Assembly (NCBI GenBank): GCA_910579175.1 | Contig: CAJTTB010000004.1 | Span: forward strand, 91,771 to 155,770 | Direction of reading: 5' to 3' | Origin: an uncultured Oscillospiraceae bacterium | GTDB lineage: Bacteria > Bacillota > Clostridia > Oscillospirales > Ruminococcaceae | DNA: 64,000 bases | Shown here: positions 25,978 through 35,584 of the stretch, in pieces | Numbering within the stretch: position 1 is the stretch's first letter | How the letters are laid out: each line of letters begins with the position of its first letter | Position numbers and translations under genes: made by a program | The notes under the pieces: generated by a model | Databases searched by the model: none | What the model saw: only the letters and a program-made list of their open reading frames with translations | What the model was told of the DNA's origin: nothing

Positions 25978-26490
25978 TTGTATACATTAGATACGACAGA
26001 ATTTGATGAAAAATGGAAAAATAGTATTCAGGGGGTGATGACACAAGTTTTTCGTTTGCTTTATTTGAGAAATTATGAGTTGTTAGAACAGTATGGAATG
26101 CATCCGGGACAGCCACAACTGTTGATGGTATTATTGCGTTTTGGAACATTGAGTCAAAAACAATTGGCACAAAAATTGTTTGTAAAACCAGCAACTGTTG
26201 CGGTGATGTTAAAGCGTATGGAAAAAACTGGTTGGGTGAGCAAAGAACAAGATAAACAAGATAAGCGCATAACACGTGTATGTTTGACAGATCAAGGGCG
26301 AGAGATTGCTTATGTTTTTTTAAAAGTGCATGAAAATATAGAAACGGAGTGTCTAAAAAATTTTACCATAGAAGAGCGAATTTTATTAAGGAGGTTACTA
26401 CTTCAGATAAAAGATAATGTGATGAAATGCCTTGATGATAAGGATATAGAAAAGTTTGATGAAATTAGGGAGGAACAATCAAAATGCTGA
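25978..26490 (+). CDS. MarR-family transcriptional regulator
   Basis: A 170-residue winged-helix protein. The DNA-binding helix region reads LSQKQLAQKLFVKPATVAVMLKRMEKTGWV and the wing DKRITRVCLTDQGRE, both typical of MarR. It probably represses its own operon with the two ABC half-transporters downstream, whose first gene it overlaps by seven bases. TTG 25978 is preferred to GTG 25969 because TGGAG spaces well to it. Confidence 0.88.
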   Translation: MYTLDTTEFDEKWKNSIQGVMTQVFRLLYLRNYELLEQYGMHPGQPQLLMVLLRFGTLSQKQLAQKLFVKPATVAVMLKRMEKTGWVSKEQDKQDKRITRVCLTDQGREIAYVFLKVHENIETECLKNFTIEERILLRRLLLQIKDNVMKCLDDKDIEKFDEIREEQSKC

Positions 26491-28718
26491 AATTACTCAA
26501 GCATTTAAAACAGTCTGTATGGGCGGTAATTTTAATCGTGATATTATTGGGGATTCAGGCAGTTTGTGATTTGGCATTGCCTGAGTATACTTCTAATATT
26601 GTAAATGTGGGGATTCAGTCTGGTGGTATTGAAGATACCATTCCAGAAGTGATTAGAAAAACACAGTTGGAGAGACTTTTGTTATTTGTACCACAACAAG
26701 ATAGACAGCAAATTTTAGATGGTTATACATTAATTGATAAAAGCAGTGCCTCTGCTGAACAATTAAAAAATTATCCTGAAGTGAGAAATCAACCAATTTA
26801 TTGTTTGAATCAGATTTCTCAAGAACAAAGACAAATTATCAGAGAAAAATTGGTACAGCCGATGATGTTGGTATCTGGATTTGAAAGTGACAGTGAGCAG
26901 GTTGAGCAGTTTGAACAGCAAATAAAGCAAACGATACCAGAACAAATGCAGTCTTTGGATATATTTGAAATTTTTCAAATGATGCCAGCAGAACAACTCA
27001 ATGAAATCATTGATCAAATCAAAGAGCAATTTTCCCAAATGCCAGAGATGATAATAGAACAGAGTGCAATTGTCTTTTTAAAAAATGAGTATACTGCTCT
27101 GGGAATGGATACTGATAAAATACAAAACAATTATATTTTATTCACAGGAATAAAAATGCTGGCGATTGCACTGGCAAGTATGGTGGCAACTGTTTGTGTG
27201 GGCTATCTTGCGGCAAAGGTAGCAGCTCGCATGGGTCGAGATATGCGCCGTCAAGTATTTGGCAAAGTGGTGTCTTTTTCCAATGCAGAACTAGATCACT
27301 TTTCCACAGCGTCATTGATTACTAGAAGCACCAATGATATTCAACAGGTTCAGATGTTGATGGTGATGTTGTTAAGAGTGGTATTTTATGCGCCAATTAT
27401 GGGCGTTGGAGGTGTGATTAAGGTATTGGGAACCGACACTTCTATGGCTTGGATTATTGGCTTGGCTGTATTGATGATATTGGGATTGGTATCGGTGTTA
27501 TTTGCAGTAGTCATGCCAAAGTTTAAATTGATTCAAAAATTACTGGATAGACTCAATTTGGTAACACGTGAAATTTTAACAGGTATCCCAGTCATTCGCG
27601 CGTTTAGTACCCAAGATTATGAGGAAAAACGTTTTGATAAAGCCAATCAGGATTTGACAAAAACCAATTTGTTTGTCAATCGTGTAATGACCTGTATGAT
27701 GCCAATGATGATGTTGATTATGAATGGCATCACGGTATTGATTGTTTGGAATGGAGCACATAGTATCAATAATGGAAATATGCAGGTCGGTGATTTAATG
27801 GCATTTATCCAGTATACAATGCAGATTATTATGTCATTTTTGATGATTTCTATGGTATCTGTGATGTTGCCAAGAGCTTCTGTTTCTGTAACTCGTATTG
27901 ATGAAATCTTAAATACACAAGTGGCAGTCAAAGACCCCATTCACCCAGAAGCTGCCCATCAATTACAACATGGTGTATTGGAATTTAGAAATGTCTCTTT
28001 TCGCTATCCAAATGCAGAAGAAGATGTATTGAGTGATTTAAACTTTACTGCAAAACCTGGACAGACAACTGCCTTTATTGGAAGTACTGGAAGTGGGAAA
28101 TCTACTTTGCTGAATTTAATACCGAGATTTTATGATGTGACCCAAGGGGAGATTTTGGTGGATGGAGTGGATATTCGAAAATTGAATCAGCATGAATTGC
28201 GCGATAAAATTGGATATGTCCCCCAAAAAGGCGTGTTATTTTCTGGTACAATTGAAAGTAATTTAAAATATGCAGACCGTCAAATTTCTGACAAACAGAT
28301 GAAATTGGCAGCACAGGTTGCCCAAGCAACTGACTTTATTGAAGCAAAAGAAGAGGGTTATCAATCCGATATTTCTCAGGGTGGTACTAATGTATCTGGA
28401 GGACAAAAACAGCGACTTTCTATTGCAAGGGCAATTGCGAAAGATCCGCAGATTTATCTGTTTGATGATAGTTTTTCCGCATTGGATTATAAAACCGATA
28501 TGACATTGCGCAAGGCTTTAAAAGAGCATACAGAAAATTCTACCGTTTTGATTGTAGCACAGCGTATTAGTACCATACTTCATGCAGAACAAATTATCGT
28601 ATTGGATGAAGGAAAGATTGTTGGAAAAGGTACTCATGAAGAATTGATGAAAACTTGTGAGGAATATCAACAGATTGCATTATCACAGCTTTCAAAGGAG
28701 GAATTGAACCATGAGTAA
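26484..28718 (+). CDS. ABC exporter half-transporter (degenerate Walker B subunit)
   Basis: A 744-residue permease-ATPase fusion. An insertion of about 150 residues rich in Glu and Gln lies between the first and second helices, probably outside the cell. The ATPase has Walker A GSTGSGKST and signature VSGGQKQR, but Walker B reads YLFDDSFSALD, with Asp in place of the catalytic Glu. This is the pattern of one half of a heterodimeric exporter such as BmrC/D. The partner follows with an 8-base overlap. Substrate unknown, likely a drug or peptide. Confidence 0.88.
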   Translation: MLKLLKHLKQSVWAVILIVILLGIQAVCDLALPEYTSNIVNVGIQSGGIEDTIPEVIRKTQLERLLLFVPQQDRQQILDGYTLIDKSSASAEQLKNYPEVRNQPIYCLNQISQEQRQIIREKLVQPMMLVSGFESDSEQVEQFEQQIKQTIPEQMQSLDIFEIFQMMPAEQLNEIIDQIKEQFSQMPEMIIEQSAIVFLKNEYTALGMDTDKIQNNYILFTGIKMLAIALASMVATVCVGYLAAKVAARMGRDMRRQVFGKVVSFSNAELDHFSTASLITRSTNDIQQVQMLMVMLLRVVFYAPIMGVGGVIKVLGTDTSMAWIIGLAVLMILGLVSVLFAVVMPKFKLIQKLLDRLNLVTREILTGIPVIRAFSTQDYEEKRFDKANQDLTKTNLFVNRVMTCMMPMMMLIMNGITVLIVWNGAHSINNGNMQVGDLMAFIQYTMQIIMSFLMISMVSVMLPRASVSVTRIDEILNTQVAVKDPIHPEAAHQLQHGVLEFRNVSFRYPNAEEDVLSDLNFTAKPGQTTAFIGSTGSGKSTLLNLIPRFYDVTQGEILVDGVDIRKLNQHELRDKIGYVPQKGVLFSGTIESNLKYADRQISDKQMKLAAQVAQATDFIEAKEEGYQSDISQGGTNVSGGQKQRLSIARAIAKDPQIYLFDDSFSALDYKTDMTLRKALKEHTENSTVLIVAQRISTILHAEQIIVLDEGKIVGKGTHEELMKTCEEYQQIALSQLSKEELNHE

Positions 28719-30558
28719 TCCAAAAACACAAAGACGCGGACCAATGGGGCATGGACCTGGCGCTATGGGAGCAGGTGAAAAGGCAAAAGATTTTAAAGGT
28801 ACCATGAAGACATTGCTTTCCTATTTGGGAAAGTATCGATTTGCAATTATATTGGTAGTTGTATTCGCAATTGGAAGTGCCGCGTTTTCTATTATTGGTC
28901 CTAAACTTTTGGGAAATGCAACAACTGAAATTTTTGAGGGATTGATCGGGAAAATTACCGGTCAGGGAGGTATTGATTTTGGAGTTATTGGAAGTACTTT
29001 AATTTTTCTACTGTTCCTTTATGCAGTCAGTGCGATATTCTCTTTTATTCAGGGTATTTTGATGACAAATGTCTCTCAAAAGGTTTCTTATCAGTTAAGA
29101 AAAGCACTATCTGAAAAAATTCATCGGATACCAATGAAATATTTTGATGGGAAAACGCATGGGGAGGTATTATCTCGCGTAACCAATGATATTGATACAC
29201 TCAGTCAGAGTTTAAACCAAAGTATGACACAAGTTATCACTTCTATTACAACTGTAATTGGTGTGTTGATTATGATGTTTTCGATTAGTTGGTTGATGAC
29301 CTTAGTGGCATTGTTAATTCTGCCATTGTCATTGTTTTTGGTTGCTGGTGTGGTAAAGAAATCACAAAAGTATTTTCAGGCACAACAGGAATATTTGGGT
29401 CATGTCAATGGTCAGGTAGAGGAAGTATATGGTGGGCATAGTATTGTTCGCGCCTTCAATCGAGAAGAAGAAGTTGTAAAAGAATTTAATCAATATAATA
29501 ATACACTTTATGAATCTGCTTGGAAGTCACAATTCTTATCAGGTATGATGATGCCTATTATGACGTTTATTGGAAATATTAGTTATGTTATCATATCTAT
29601 TTTGGGTGGTTATTTGGCAGTCAAACAAACCATTACGGTGGGGGATATACAATCTTTTATTCAATATGTTCGGAGCTTTAACCAGCCAATCGCACAGGTG
29701 GCACAGGTGGCAAATATGCTGCAATCAACTGCTGCCGCTGCTGAACGTGTATTTGAATTTTTAAATGAAGAAGAAGAGGATCAAACGGTTGCCAACCCAG
29801 TGCATATTGATAATTTAGAAGGCAATGTCACTTTTGATCATGTGCGTTTTGGATACATTCCAGAAAAGACAATTATACACGATTTTAGTGCGAAGATAGA
29901 ACAAGGGCAGAAAATTGCCATTGTGGGACCAACTGGAGCTGGAAAAACCACAATGATAAAGTTGCTGATGAGATTTTATGATGTAACAGATGGAGCCATT
30001 TTGATTGATGGTCATAATGTAAAAGATTTTAATCGAAGTGAATTACGTGATATGTTTGGCATGGTTTTGCAGGATACTTGGCTATTTAATGGAAGTATTA
30101 TGGAAAATATCCGCTATGGTCGTGTGGAAGCGACAGATGAAGAGGTGATTGCAGCGGCAAAATCAGCACATGCTCATCACTTTATTAAGACGCTACCTGC
30201 TGGTTATCAGATGGAACTCAATGAAGAGGCGAGTAATGTATCACAAGGGCAAAAACAACTTTTGACAATTGCGAGAGCGATTTTGGCGGATCCTAAAATT
30301 TTAATTTTAGATGAAGCAACCAGCTCAGTGGATACTAGAACAGAAGTTCGTATTCAAAAGGCAATGGATAACCTAATGAGAGGGCGCACCAGCTTTGTCA
30401 TTGCGCACCGTTTATCCACCATTCGTGACGCAGATTTGATATTGGTTATGAAGGATGGGGATATTGTAGAACAGGGAAATCATGAACAGTTGTTGGAGAA
30501 AAATGGATTTTATGCAGAACTGTATAATTCCCAGTTTGAAAGAAAAGAAACGGCTTAA
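28711..30558 (+). CDS. ABC exporter half-transporter (canonical Walker B subunit)
   Basis: A 615-residue permease-ATPase fusion beginning with a Gly/Met/Pro-rich tail, then six helices. Walker A is GPTGAGKTT and Walker B ILILDEATSSVD has the catalytic Glu, but the signature is VSQGQKQ, not LSGGQ. Together with its partner this leaves one fully competent ATP site formed by its Walker B and the partner's signature. AAAGGAGGA precedes the ATG. Confidence 0.9.
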   Translation: MSNPKTQRRGPMGHGPGAMGAGEKAKDFKGTMKTLLSYLGKYRFAIILVVVFAIGSAAFSIIGPKLLGNATTEIFEGLIGKITGQGGIDFGVIGSTLIFLLFLYAVSAIFSFIQGILMTNVSQKVSYQLRKALSEKIHRIPMKYFDGKTHGEVLSRVTNDIDTLSQSLNQSMTQVITSITTVIGVLIMMFSISWLMTLVALLILPLSLFLVAGVVKKSQKYFQAQQEYLGHVNGQVEEVYGGHSIVRAFNREEEVVKEFNQYNNTLYESAWKSQFLSGMMMPIMTFIGNISYVIISILGGYLAVKQTITVGDIQSFIQYVRSFNQPIAQVAQVANMLQSTAAAAERVFEFLNEEEEDQTVANPVHIDNLEGNVTFDHVRFGYIPEKTIIHDFSAKIEQGQKIAIVGPTGAGKTTMIKLLMRFYDVTDGAILIDGHNVKDFNRSELRDMFGMVLQDTWLFNGSIMENIRYGRVEATDEEVIAAAKSAHAHHFIKTLPAGYQMELNEEASNVSQGQKQLLTIARAILADPKILILDEATSSVDTRTEVRIQKAMDNLMRGRTSFVIAHRLSTIRDADLILVMKDGDIVEQGNHEQLLEKNGFYAELYNSQFERKETA

Positions 30559-30594
30559 ATAAATTCTGATAGATAAATTCATTTCTATCAAAGG

Positions 30595-30630
30595 CAATGC
30601 GACTATCTAAAAGATAGTCGCATTGTTTTT
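30595..30630 (+). terminator. Terminator of the marR-ABC operon
   Basis: Perfect 14-bp stem CAATGCGACTATCT with an AAA loop, followed by T5. Confidence 0.9.
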
Positions 30631-30646
30631 GATATGGATGGCAAAT

Positions 30647-30678
30647 AAAAAGACGGTTCTATACAGAACCGTCTTTTT
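30647..30678. terminator. Terminator of gap (usable on both strands)
   Basis: AAAAAGACGGTTCT / AGAACCGTCTTTTT with a 4-base loop, 12 bases after the gap stop. Confidence 0.85.
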
Positions 30679-30689
30679 CATAAAAGATA

Positions 30690-31706
30690 TTAAGCTAATT
30701 CAGCAAAATATTTAATGGTTCTAACCATCTGGCTAGTATAAGAGTTTTCATTGTCGTACCAAGATACAACTTGAACTTCATATAAATCATCAGAAATTTT
30801 AGAAACCATTGTTTGTGTTGCATCGAATAAAGAACCATAAGTGATGCCAATAACATCTGAAGAAACGATTTCTTCTTCATTGTAACCGAAAGATGCAGAA
30901 GCAGCAGCTTTCATAGCAGCGTTGATGCCTTCAACAGTCACATCGGTGCCTTTTACTACAGCAACCAATAAGGTAGTAGAACCAGTTGGAACTGGAACAC
31001 GTTGAGCAGAACCGATTAATTTACCAGATAATTCTGGAATAACCAATCCGATTGCTTTTGCTGCGCCAGTAGAGTTAGGAACGATATTAACAGCACCAGC
31101 ACGAGCTCTTCTTAAATCACCTTTTCTGTGTGGACCATCAAGAATCATTTGGTCACCAGTGTAAGCGTGAATGGTAGACATAATACCAGATTGAATTGGA
31201 GCATAGTCATTTAATGCTTTTGCCATAGGAGCTAAGCAGTTTGTTGTACAAGAAGCAGCAGAAATGATAGTATCTTCTTTTGTTAAGATATTTTCGTTTA
31301 CGCTGAATACAACAGTTGGTAAATCGTTACCTGCTGGAGCAGAGATAACAACTTTTTTAGCGCCTGCAGTAATGTGAGCGGATGCTTTATCTTTTGAACA
31401 GTAGAAACCAGTACATTCTAAAACAACGTCAACACCGATTTCTCCCCAAGGTAGGTCGGCTGCATTCTTTTCAGAATAGATTTTAATTTCTTTACCGTCG
31501 ACAACAATAGCACCATCTTTTACCTGTACTTTATCAGCAAGTGCATATCTGCCCTGTGCGGAATCGTATTTTAATAAATGAGCGAGCATTTTAGGATCTG
31601 TTAAGTCATTGATTGCAACAACTTCATATCCTTCTGCACCAAACATTTGTCTGAAAGCCAGACGACCAATACGACCGAAACCGTTAATAGCTACTTTAAC
31701 TGCCAT
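30690..31706 (-). CDS. gap: Glyceraldehyde-3-phosphate dehydrogenase
   Basis: Glycolytic enzyme that oxidises glyceraldehyde-3-phosphate with NAD. The 338-residue protein starts VKVAINGFGRIGRLAFR after Met-Ala and has the catalytic motif SCTTNCLAP and WYDNENSYTSQM near the end. TGGAGG precedes the ATG. It is monocistronic here, not in a pgk-tpi operon. A minus-strand TATAAA box at about 31742-31747 may belong to its promoter. Confidence 0.97.
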   Translation of the reverse strand: MAVKVAINGFGRIGRLAFRQMFGAEGYEVVAINDLTDPKMLAHLLKYDSAQGRYALADKVQVKDGAIVVDGKEIKIYSEKNAADLPWGEIGVDVVLECTGFYCSKDKASAHITAGAKKVVISAPAGNDLPTVVFSVNENILTKEDTIISAASCTTNCLAPMAKALNDYAPIQSGIMSTIHAYTGDQMILDGPHRKGDLRRARAGAVNIVPNSTGAAKAIGLVIPELSGKLIGSAQRVPVPTGSTTLLVAVVKGTDVTVEGINAAMKAAASASFGYNEEEIVSSDVIGITYGSLFDATQTMVSKISDDLYEVQVVSWYDNENSYTSQMVRTIKYFAELA

Positions 31707-31944
31707 AATTTAAAACCTCCAAATAATTTTTACAATTCTATTTTATACCAATTGTCAAAAAAATACAAGGGTTTGTTTTGAATTTAATGAAAAATTTTAA
31801 ATTTATTTTACTAAACCAGTAAATACAGATAGAAAAAGTAGGAAAGTGGGGGAGATAGATCACCAAGCCTTTAGAACAGTCTGTCAAAATATGTCGAGAA
31901 AAGTCGATATTTTCATTGTAATTTATAAAATTGTAAATATTTTC

Positions 31945-31973
31945 TTTACATTTTTTATAGAAATACATATAAT
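31945..31973 (+). promoter_or_regulatory. Promoter of the sensor kinase gene
   Basis: TTTACA-N17-TATAAT, 35 bases before the ATG at 32008. The rest of 31707-31944 is AT-rich with no supported gene. Confidence 0.7.
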
Positions 31974-32007
31974 AATAAAAAATATAAAAGAATGTGGAGG
32001 GAGTAAG

Positions 32008-33144
32008 ATGAAATCGATTGAAATAATTATCGATATGTTTAAAAGTCTAGATATTTTCGCTTTTATTTGTGATGCAAATAAAAATATAATCTGGAAAAAT
32101 CAATATGCTAAGGATTCACAATTAGATTTAGTTATTGGCAGTCATATCAGTGATTTTTTAAAAGGTAATGAGGCAGCTTTAAAGTTATGTGACAATGCCC
32201 TCACAGCACAGAATACGCAACGGGTGGAAGTAACTTTATATGGTGGGTTCTTTATACTTTATACACGAGCAGTGGCACTGGAAAATGGTGAAAATTTTTC
32301 ATGGTGGTGTCTTCAAAAAAAGGAAAAGATGTTTTCTGAGATTTATCAGGATCATCAAGACGCCGGAATTTTAGGAATGAATTACCGAGAATCAATTTTT
32401 CAAATTTATAATGCTTTGCCACCCATTGCACATAAAATGCAACAATATGATCTCTATCAGGAAATAGAATATCTAAATATTGTTGCACAGGCAACACAGA
32501 GTATTTTAAAAAGTACCATCAATATCAATGAATATTTTAAATTCAACAGTGGGGAAAATCCCATGAAACCTCGTTATCTTTTTTTAAAAAAATTACTTCA
32601 TGATTTGGTTTATCAGATCAGTTTAATTATACCCAATGATGAACATCGAATTGTATTTGACGAAACCTGTTCGGATGTTATGGTGTATTTCGATGAGGAA
32701 AAACTGATTTTGGCACTGTTAAATGTGCTGATCAATGCAATTCAGTTTTCGGTTGCCAATACAGAAATCACCATTACACTTTCTAAAAGCCATGAAAAGG
32801 CAGTGATTTTAGTAAAGGATATTGGCGATGGCATTTCGCCAGAGCGTTTAAAACAGGTGACAGAAGCATTTTATTCTTATAATCCAGCGACAAAAACCAG
32901 ATGTGGAGATGGGCTTGGCTTATATGTTGCGCAAAAGATTATACAGGCGCATAAGGGTTCTATTATGATCACAAGTGTGGAAAATGAGGGAACGACTGTA
33001 TCCATTCAAATTCCGCAAGCAGTGCCTTCGTTAGAAAAACAAACTATCTTGCGATCTAGCGTTATGACAAATTTAATCAATAATCGAATGTCTATGTTAT
33101 ATGCGTTTTTAGGTCCTTGTTGTCAAATAAATATGTTTGATTGA
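32008..33144 (+). CDS. Soluble sensor histidine kinase-like protein
   Basis: A 378-residue protein without membrane helices. An N-terminal PAS-like region (about 1-110) precedes a helical segment and a clear HATPase domain: N box LLNVLINAIQFS, G1 DIGDGIS, G2 GDGLGLYVAQK. The dimerisation helix lacks a standard HExxTP H-box; the only nearby histidine is in PPIAHKM. No response regulator gene is adjacent. It may feed a sporulation-type phosphorelay or act as a divergent kinase. ATG 32008 follows GGAGGG. Confidence 0.75.
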   Translation: MKSIEIIIDMFKSLDIFAFICDANKNIIWKNQYAKDSQLDLVIGSHISDFLKGNEAALKLCDNALTAQNTQRVEVTLYGGFFILYTRAVALENGENFSWWCLQKKEKMFSEIYQDHQDAGILGMNYRESIFQIYNALPPIAHKMQQYDLYQEIEYLNIVAQATQSILKSTININEYFKFNSGENPMKPRYLFLKKLLHDLVYQISLIIPNDEHRIVFDETCSDVMVYFDEEKLILALLNVLINAIQFSVANTEITITLSKSHEKAVILVKDIGDGISPERLKQVTEAFYSYNPATKTRCGDGLGLYVAQKIIQAHKGSIMITSVENEGTTVSIQIPQAVPSLEKQTILRSSVMTNLINNRMSMLYAFLGPCCQINMFD

Positions 33145-33154
33145 GATGAAAAAA

Positions 33155-33186
33155 CAGTTCCAGGAATTTACCGGAACTGCTTTTTT
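33155..33186 (+). terminator. Terminator of the sensor kinase gene
   Basis: CAGTTCC / GGAACTG stem, 11-base loop, T6 tail. Confidence 0.75.
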
Positions 33187-33214
33187 GATTGATCAATTGG
33201 TATCATGATAGAAT

Positions 33215-33640
33215 TTAGTTGTTATTGGCATAGAGTTGGTCTTCCTGATAGGGAACAGAAGCTAAAAAAGTCACTGGAGCATTTGGACTACAAGTACTTG
33301 AGTCCAAATCATACTGATAGTTGTAGACTAAAATGACCGCATTATAGGCTTTTGCCAGACCGTTTGGAAAACATTTTTTGAGTGATGGACCGATGATTTC
33401 TCCTTTTGAAAATGGCAAAACCAACGTTTCTGGATCCGCTGTAAAGTCAACCAAGTCCCGCTCCCAAAAGTCAGGGTCGAACGGCCAAACTGTATCGCCC
33501 CCAAAAAAGTCATGGTTAAAGGGAGAAATTATCATGTTTTCTTCGTCATCATAACCTTCTTCGGAAGCATATGCCATCAGATCTTCATCGGTTTCAAATA
33601 CGCCTGCCCACACAGATACAATTCCCTCTTGTTCCGTCAA
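33215..33640 (-). CDS. Imm22-like immunity family protein
   Basis: A 141-residue acidic protein. The N-terminal part (VSVWAGVFETDEDLMAY ... SPFNHDF ... DPDFWERDL) resembles the Imm22 immunity family, in which a short W-x-G-x-F motif starts an acidic domain. Such proteins usually neutralise polymorphic toxins, but no toxin gene is adjacent. The start is TTG behind AGGAGGTG. The assignment is by recognised pattern and moderately sure. Confidence 0.55.
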   Translation of the reverse strand: MTEQEGIVSVWAGVFETDEDLMAYASEEGYDDEENMIISPFNHDFFGGDTVWPFDPDFWERDLVDFTADPETLVLPFSKGEIIGPSLKKCFPNGLAKAYNAVILVYNYQYDLDSSTCSPNAPVTFLASVPYQEDQLYANNN

Positions 33641-33684
33641 TTAGCACCTCCTGTTTGTATGTTAGATTTCGATTTATCGCACCC

Positions 33685-33713
33685 ATTTTATCACGATCCA
33701 TTTGAAACGTCAA
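33685..33713 (-). promoter_or_regulatory. Promoter of the Imm22-like gene
   Basis: Minus-strand TTGACG-N17-TAAAAT, about 45 bases before the start codon. Confidence 0.65.
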
Positions 33714-33831
33714 TGTACAATTGGAAAAATCGACAAAGCCTGATATCAGCAATACAAACAGTAAAGGGGGGTCACTCTATTAATTTCACAGAGTCTATTG
33801 TGTATGTTTTTGGAATTGGTATACTATGTTT

Positions 33832-34386
33832 TTATAAAATGAGCTCAAATAATATTTTTAAAGCAATTGCCAGTATCAGAATTCCTCCAAAGATGCCAGC
33901 GTTTTTTTGAAAAAGTGCACCTATTTTTTTCCCAAATAGAAAAGCAATAAAGGACAATAAAAAGGTAATTGCCGCAATCACAAAAGAAGCGTAATAGACA
34001 TTGACATTTAAGACTGTAAAGCTCACTCCAACTGCCATAGCATCAATGCTAGTGGCAATGGCTTGCACAAGCAATAACCGAAAAGTCATGGCATGGTGTA
34101 CTTCATCAGATTGACTGTGAAATCCATCATAGACCATTTTGGTTCCCAGTATAAAAAATACCAAGAATACAACGATATTGCTGTATTTGGAAAGGATGTT
34201 TAAAAAGAGCGAACCTGCTAAAAATCCAATAATGGGCATGATTCCTTGAAAGATTCCAAAGGCACAAGCACCAGATAGGGCATGTTTTAATTTTGACTGT
34301 TTCATGCAGATTCCATTTGAAATGGAAACACATACTGCATCCATCGATAAGCCAATCCCAATTAAGATAATATCCAATAAATTCAT
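33832..34386 (-). CDS. mntP: Manganese efflux pump MntP
   Basis: A 184-residue membrane protein with about six helices. GIGLSMDAVCVSISNG in helix 1 and AIATSIDAMAVGVSF in helix 4 carry the conserved Asp residues of the MntP family, which exports Mn(II). GGAGA precedes the ATG. It lies 64 bases after tgt and is probably the last gene of queA-GNAT-tgt-mntP. No yybP-ykoY manganese riboswitch fits the short gap. Confidence 0.9.
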   Translation of the reverse strand: MNLLDIILIGIGLSMDAVCVSISNGICMKQSKLKHALSGACAFGIFQGIMPIIGFLAGSLFLNILSKYSNIVVFLVFFILGTKMVYDGFHSQSDEVHHAMTFRLLLVQAIATSIDAMAVGVSFTVLNVNVYYASFVIAAITFLLSFIAFLFGKKIGALFQKNAGIFGGILILAIALKILFELIL

Positions 34387-34450
34387 AGTTTTCTCCGTCT
34401 GATGATCATCTATATTTGTGAAATTCTATGAAAGGATATCCAAAAATATG

Positions 34451-35584
34451 CTAAATTCTACTATCTAATAGGGGGACATACTGTTGTCGGAAGGCATCAA
34501 ATGTGTTTTCATCAAGTGCCGTGCGAATTTTTTCTAGTAAGGTATTATAAAAATATAAATTGTGCATGACAGCGAGTCGCATTGCCAACATTTCATTGGA
34601 TTTAAACAAATGACGCAAGTAAGCTCTGGAATGTCTTTGACAGGTGGGGCAGCCGCATTGCTCATCAATGGGAGATAAATCTTCTGCATATTTGGCGTTC
34701 ATAATATTGCGAATGCCACTCCAGGTATTTAGATGTCCGTGGCGGGCATTTCTGCTTGGCATAACACAATCAAATAGGTCAATGCCTCTATATACGGCTT
34801 CAATGATATTGCAGGGTGTACCCACTCCCATCAGATAACGAGGTTTGTCAACTGGCATATGGGGCTCCACTACAGAGATGATGCGATACATATCTTCTTT
34901 GGGCTCTCCAACGGCGAGACCTCCAATTGCATAACCATCACAGTCCAGTGTTGCAATTTCTTTCATATGTGCAATTCTCAAATCGTCAAAGACGCACCCT
35001 TGGTTGATACCAAATAACAACTGTTGTTGATTTAAGGTATCTGGAAGTTTTTTAAGTCGTTCCATCTCCGCTTTGCAACGGGCGAGCCAGCGGGTGGTAC
35101 GGGCGCAAGAATTGCTGGCATATTCTAAAGTAGAGGGATTTTCAACACATTCATCGAATGCCATGGCGATGGTAGAACCCAGATTGGATTGAATTTGCAT
35201 ACTTTCTTCTGGTCCCATAAAGATTTTGCGACCATCTACATGAGAGCGAAAATAAACCCCTTCTTCTCGAATGGTGCGCAACTGAGCCAAAGAAAACACC
35301 TGAAAGCCTCCGCTATCGGTTAAGATTGGCTTATCCCAGCCCATAAATCGATGAAGCCCTCCAAGACGCTTGATAAGTTGGTCACCTGGACGAATATGTA
35401 AATGATAGGTATTGCAAAGTTCTACTTGACAGTGCAAGTCCTCTTTTAAATCATAAGAAGAAATTCCACCTTTGATGGCAGCAGAGGTTCCCACATTCAT
35501 AAATGCGGGGGTCTGAATGGTTCCATGTACAGTGACAAATGTGCCGCGTCGTGCAGCTCCTTGTTTTTTAAGCAGTTGGTACAT
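34451..35584 (-). CDS. tgt: tRNA-guanine transglycosylase
   Basis: Exchanges G34 for preQ1 in GUN-anticodon tRNAs, an early step of queuosine formation. The 377-residue protein shows TDSGGFQVFSL, the substrate Asp region and the C-terminal zinc site CGCPTCQRHSRAYLRHLF. It pairs with queA of the same operon, which acts next in the pathway. Its start overlaps the GNAT gene by 17 bases. Confidence 0.97.
   Translation of the reverse strand: MYQLLKKQGAARRGTFVTVHGTIQTPAFMNVGTSAAIKGGISSYDLKEDLHCQVELCNTYHLHIRPGDQLIKRLGGLHRFMGWDKPILTDSGGFQVFSLAQLRTIREEGVYFRSHVDGRKIFMGPEESMQIQSNLGSTIAMAFDECVENPSTLEYASNSCARTTRWLARCKAEMERLKKLPDTLNQQQLLFGINQGCVFDDLRIAHMKEIATLDCDGYAIGGLAVGEPKEDMYRIISVVEPHMPVDKPRYLMGVGTPCNIIEAVYRGIDLFDCVMPSRNARHGHLNTWSGIRNIMNAKYAEDLSPIDEQCGCPTCQRHSRAYLRHLFKSNEMLAMRLAVMHNLYFYNTLLEKIRTALDENTFDAFRQQYVPLLDSRI

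Noticed and set aside
34387..34450. yybP-ykoY manganese riboswitch before mntP
   Set aside because: The gap is only 64 bases and lacks the conserved loops.
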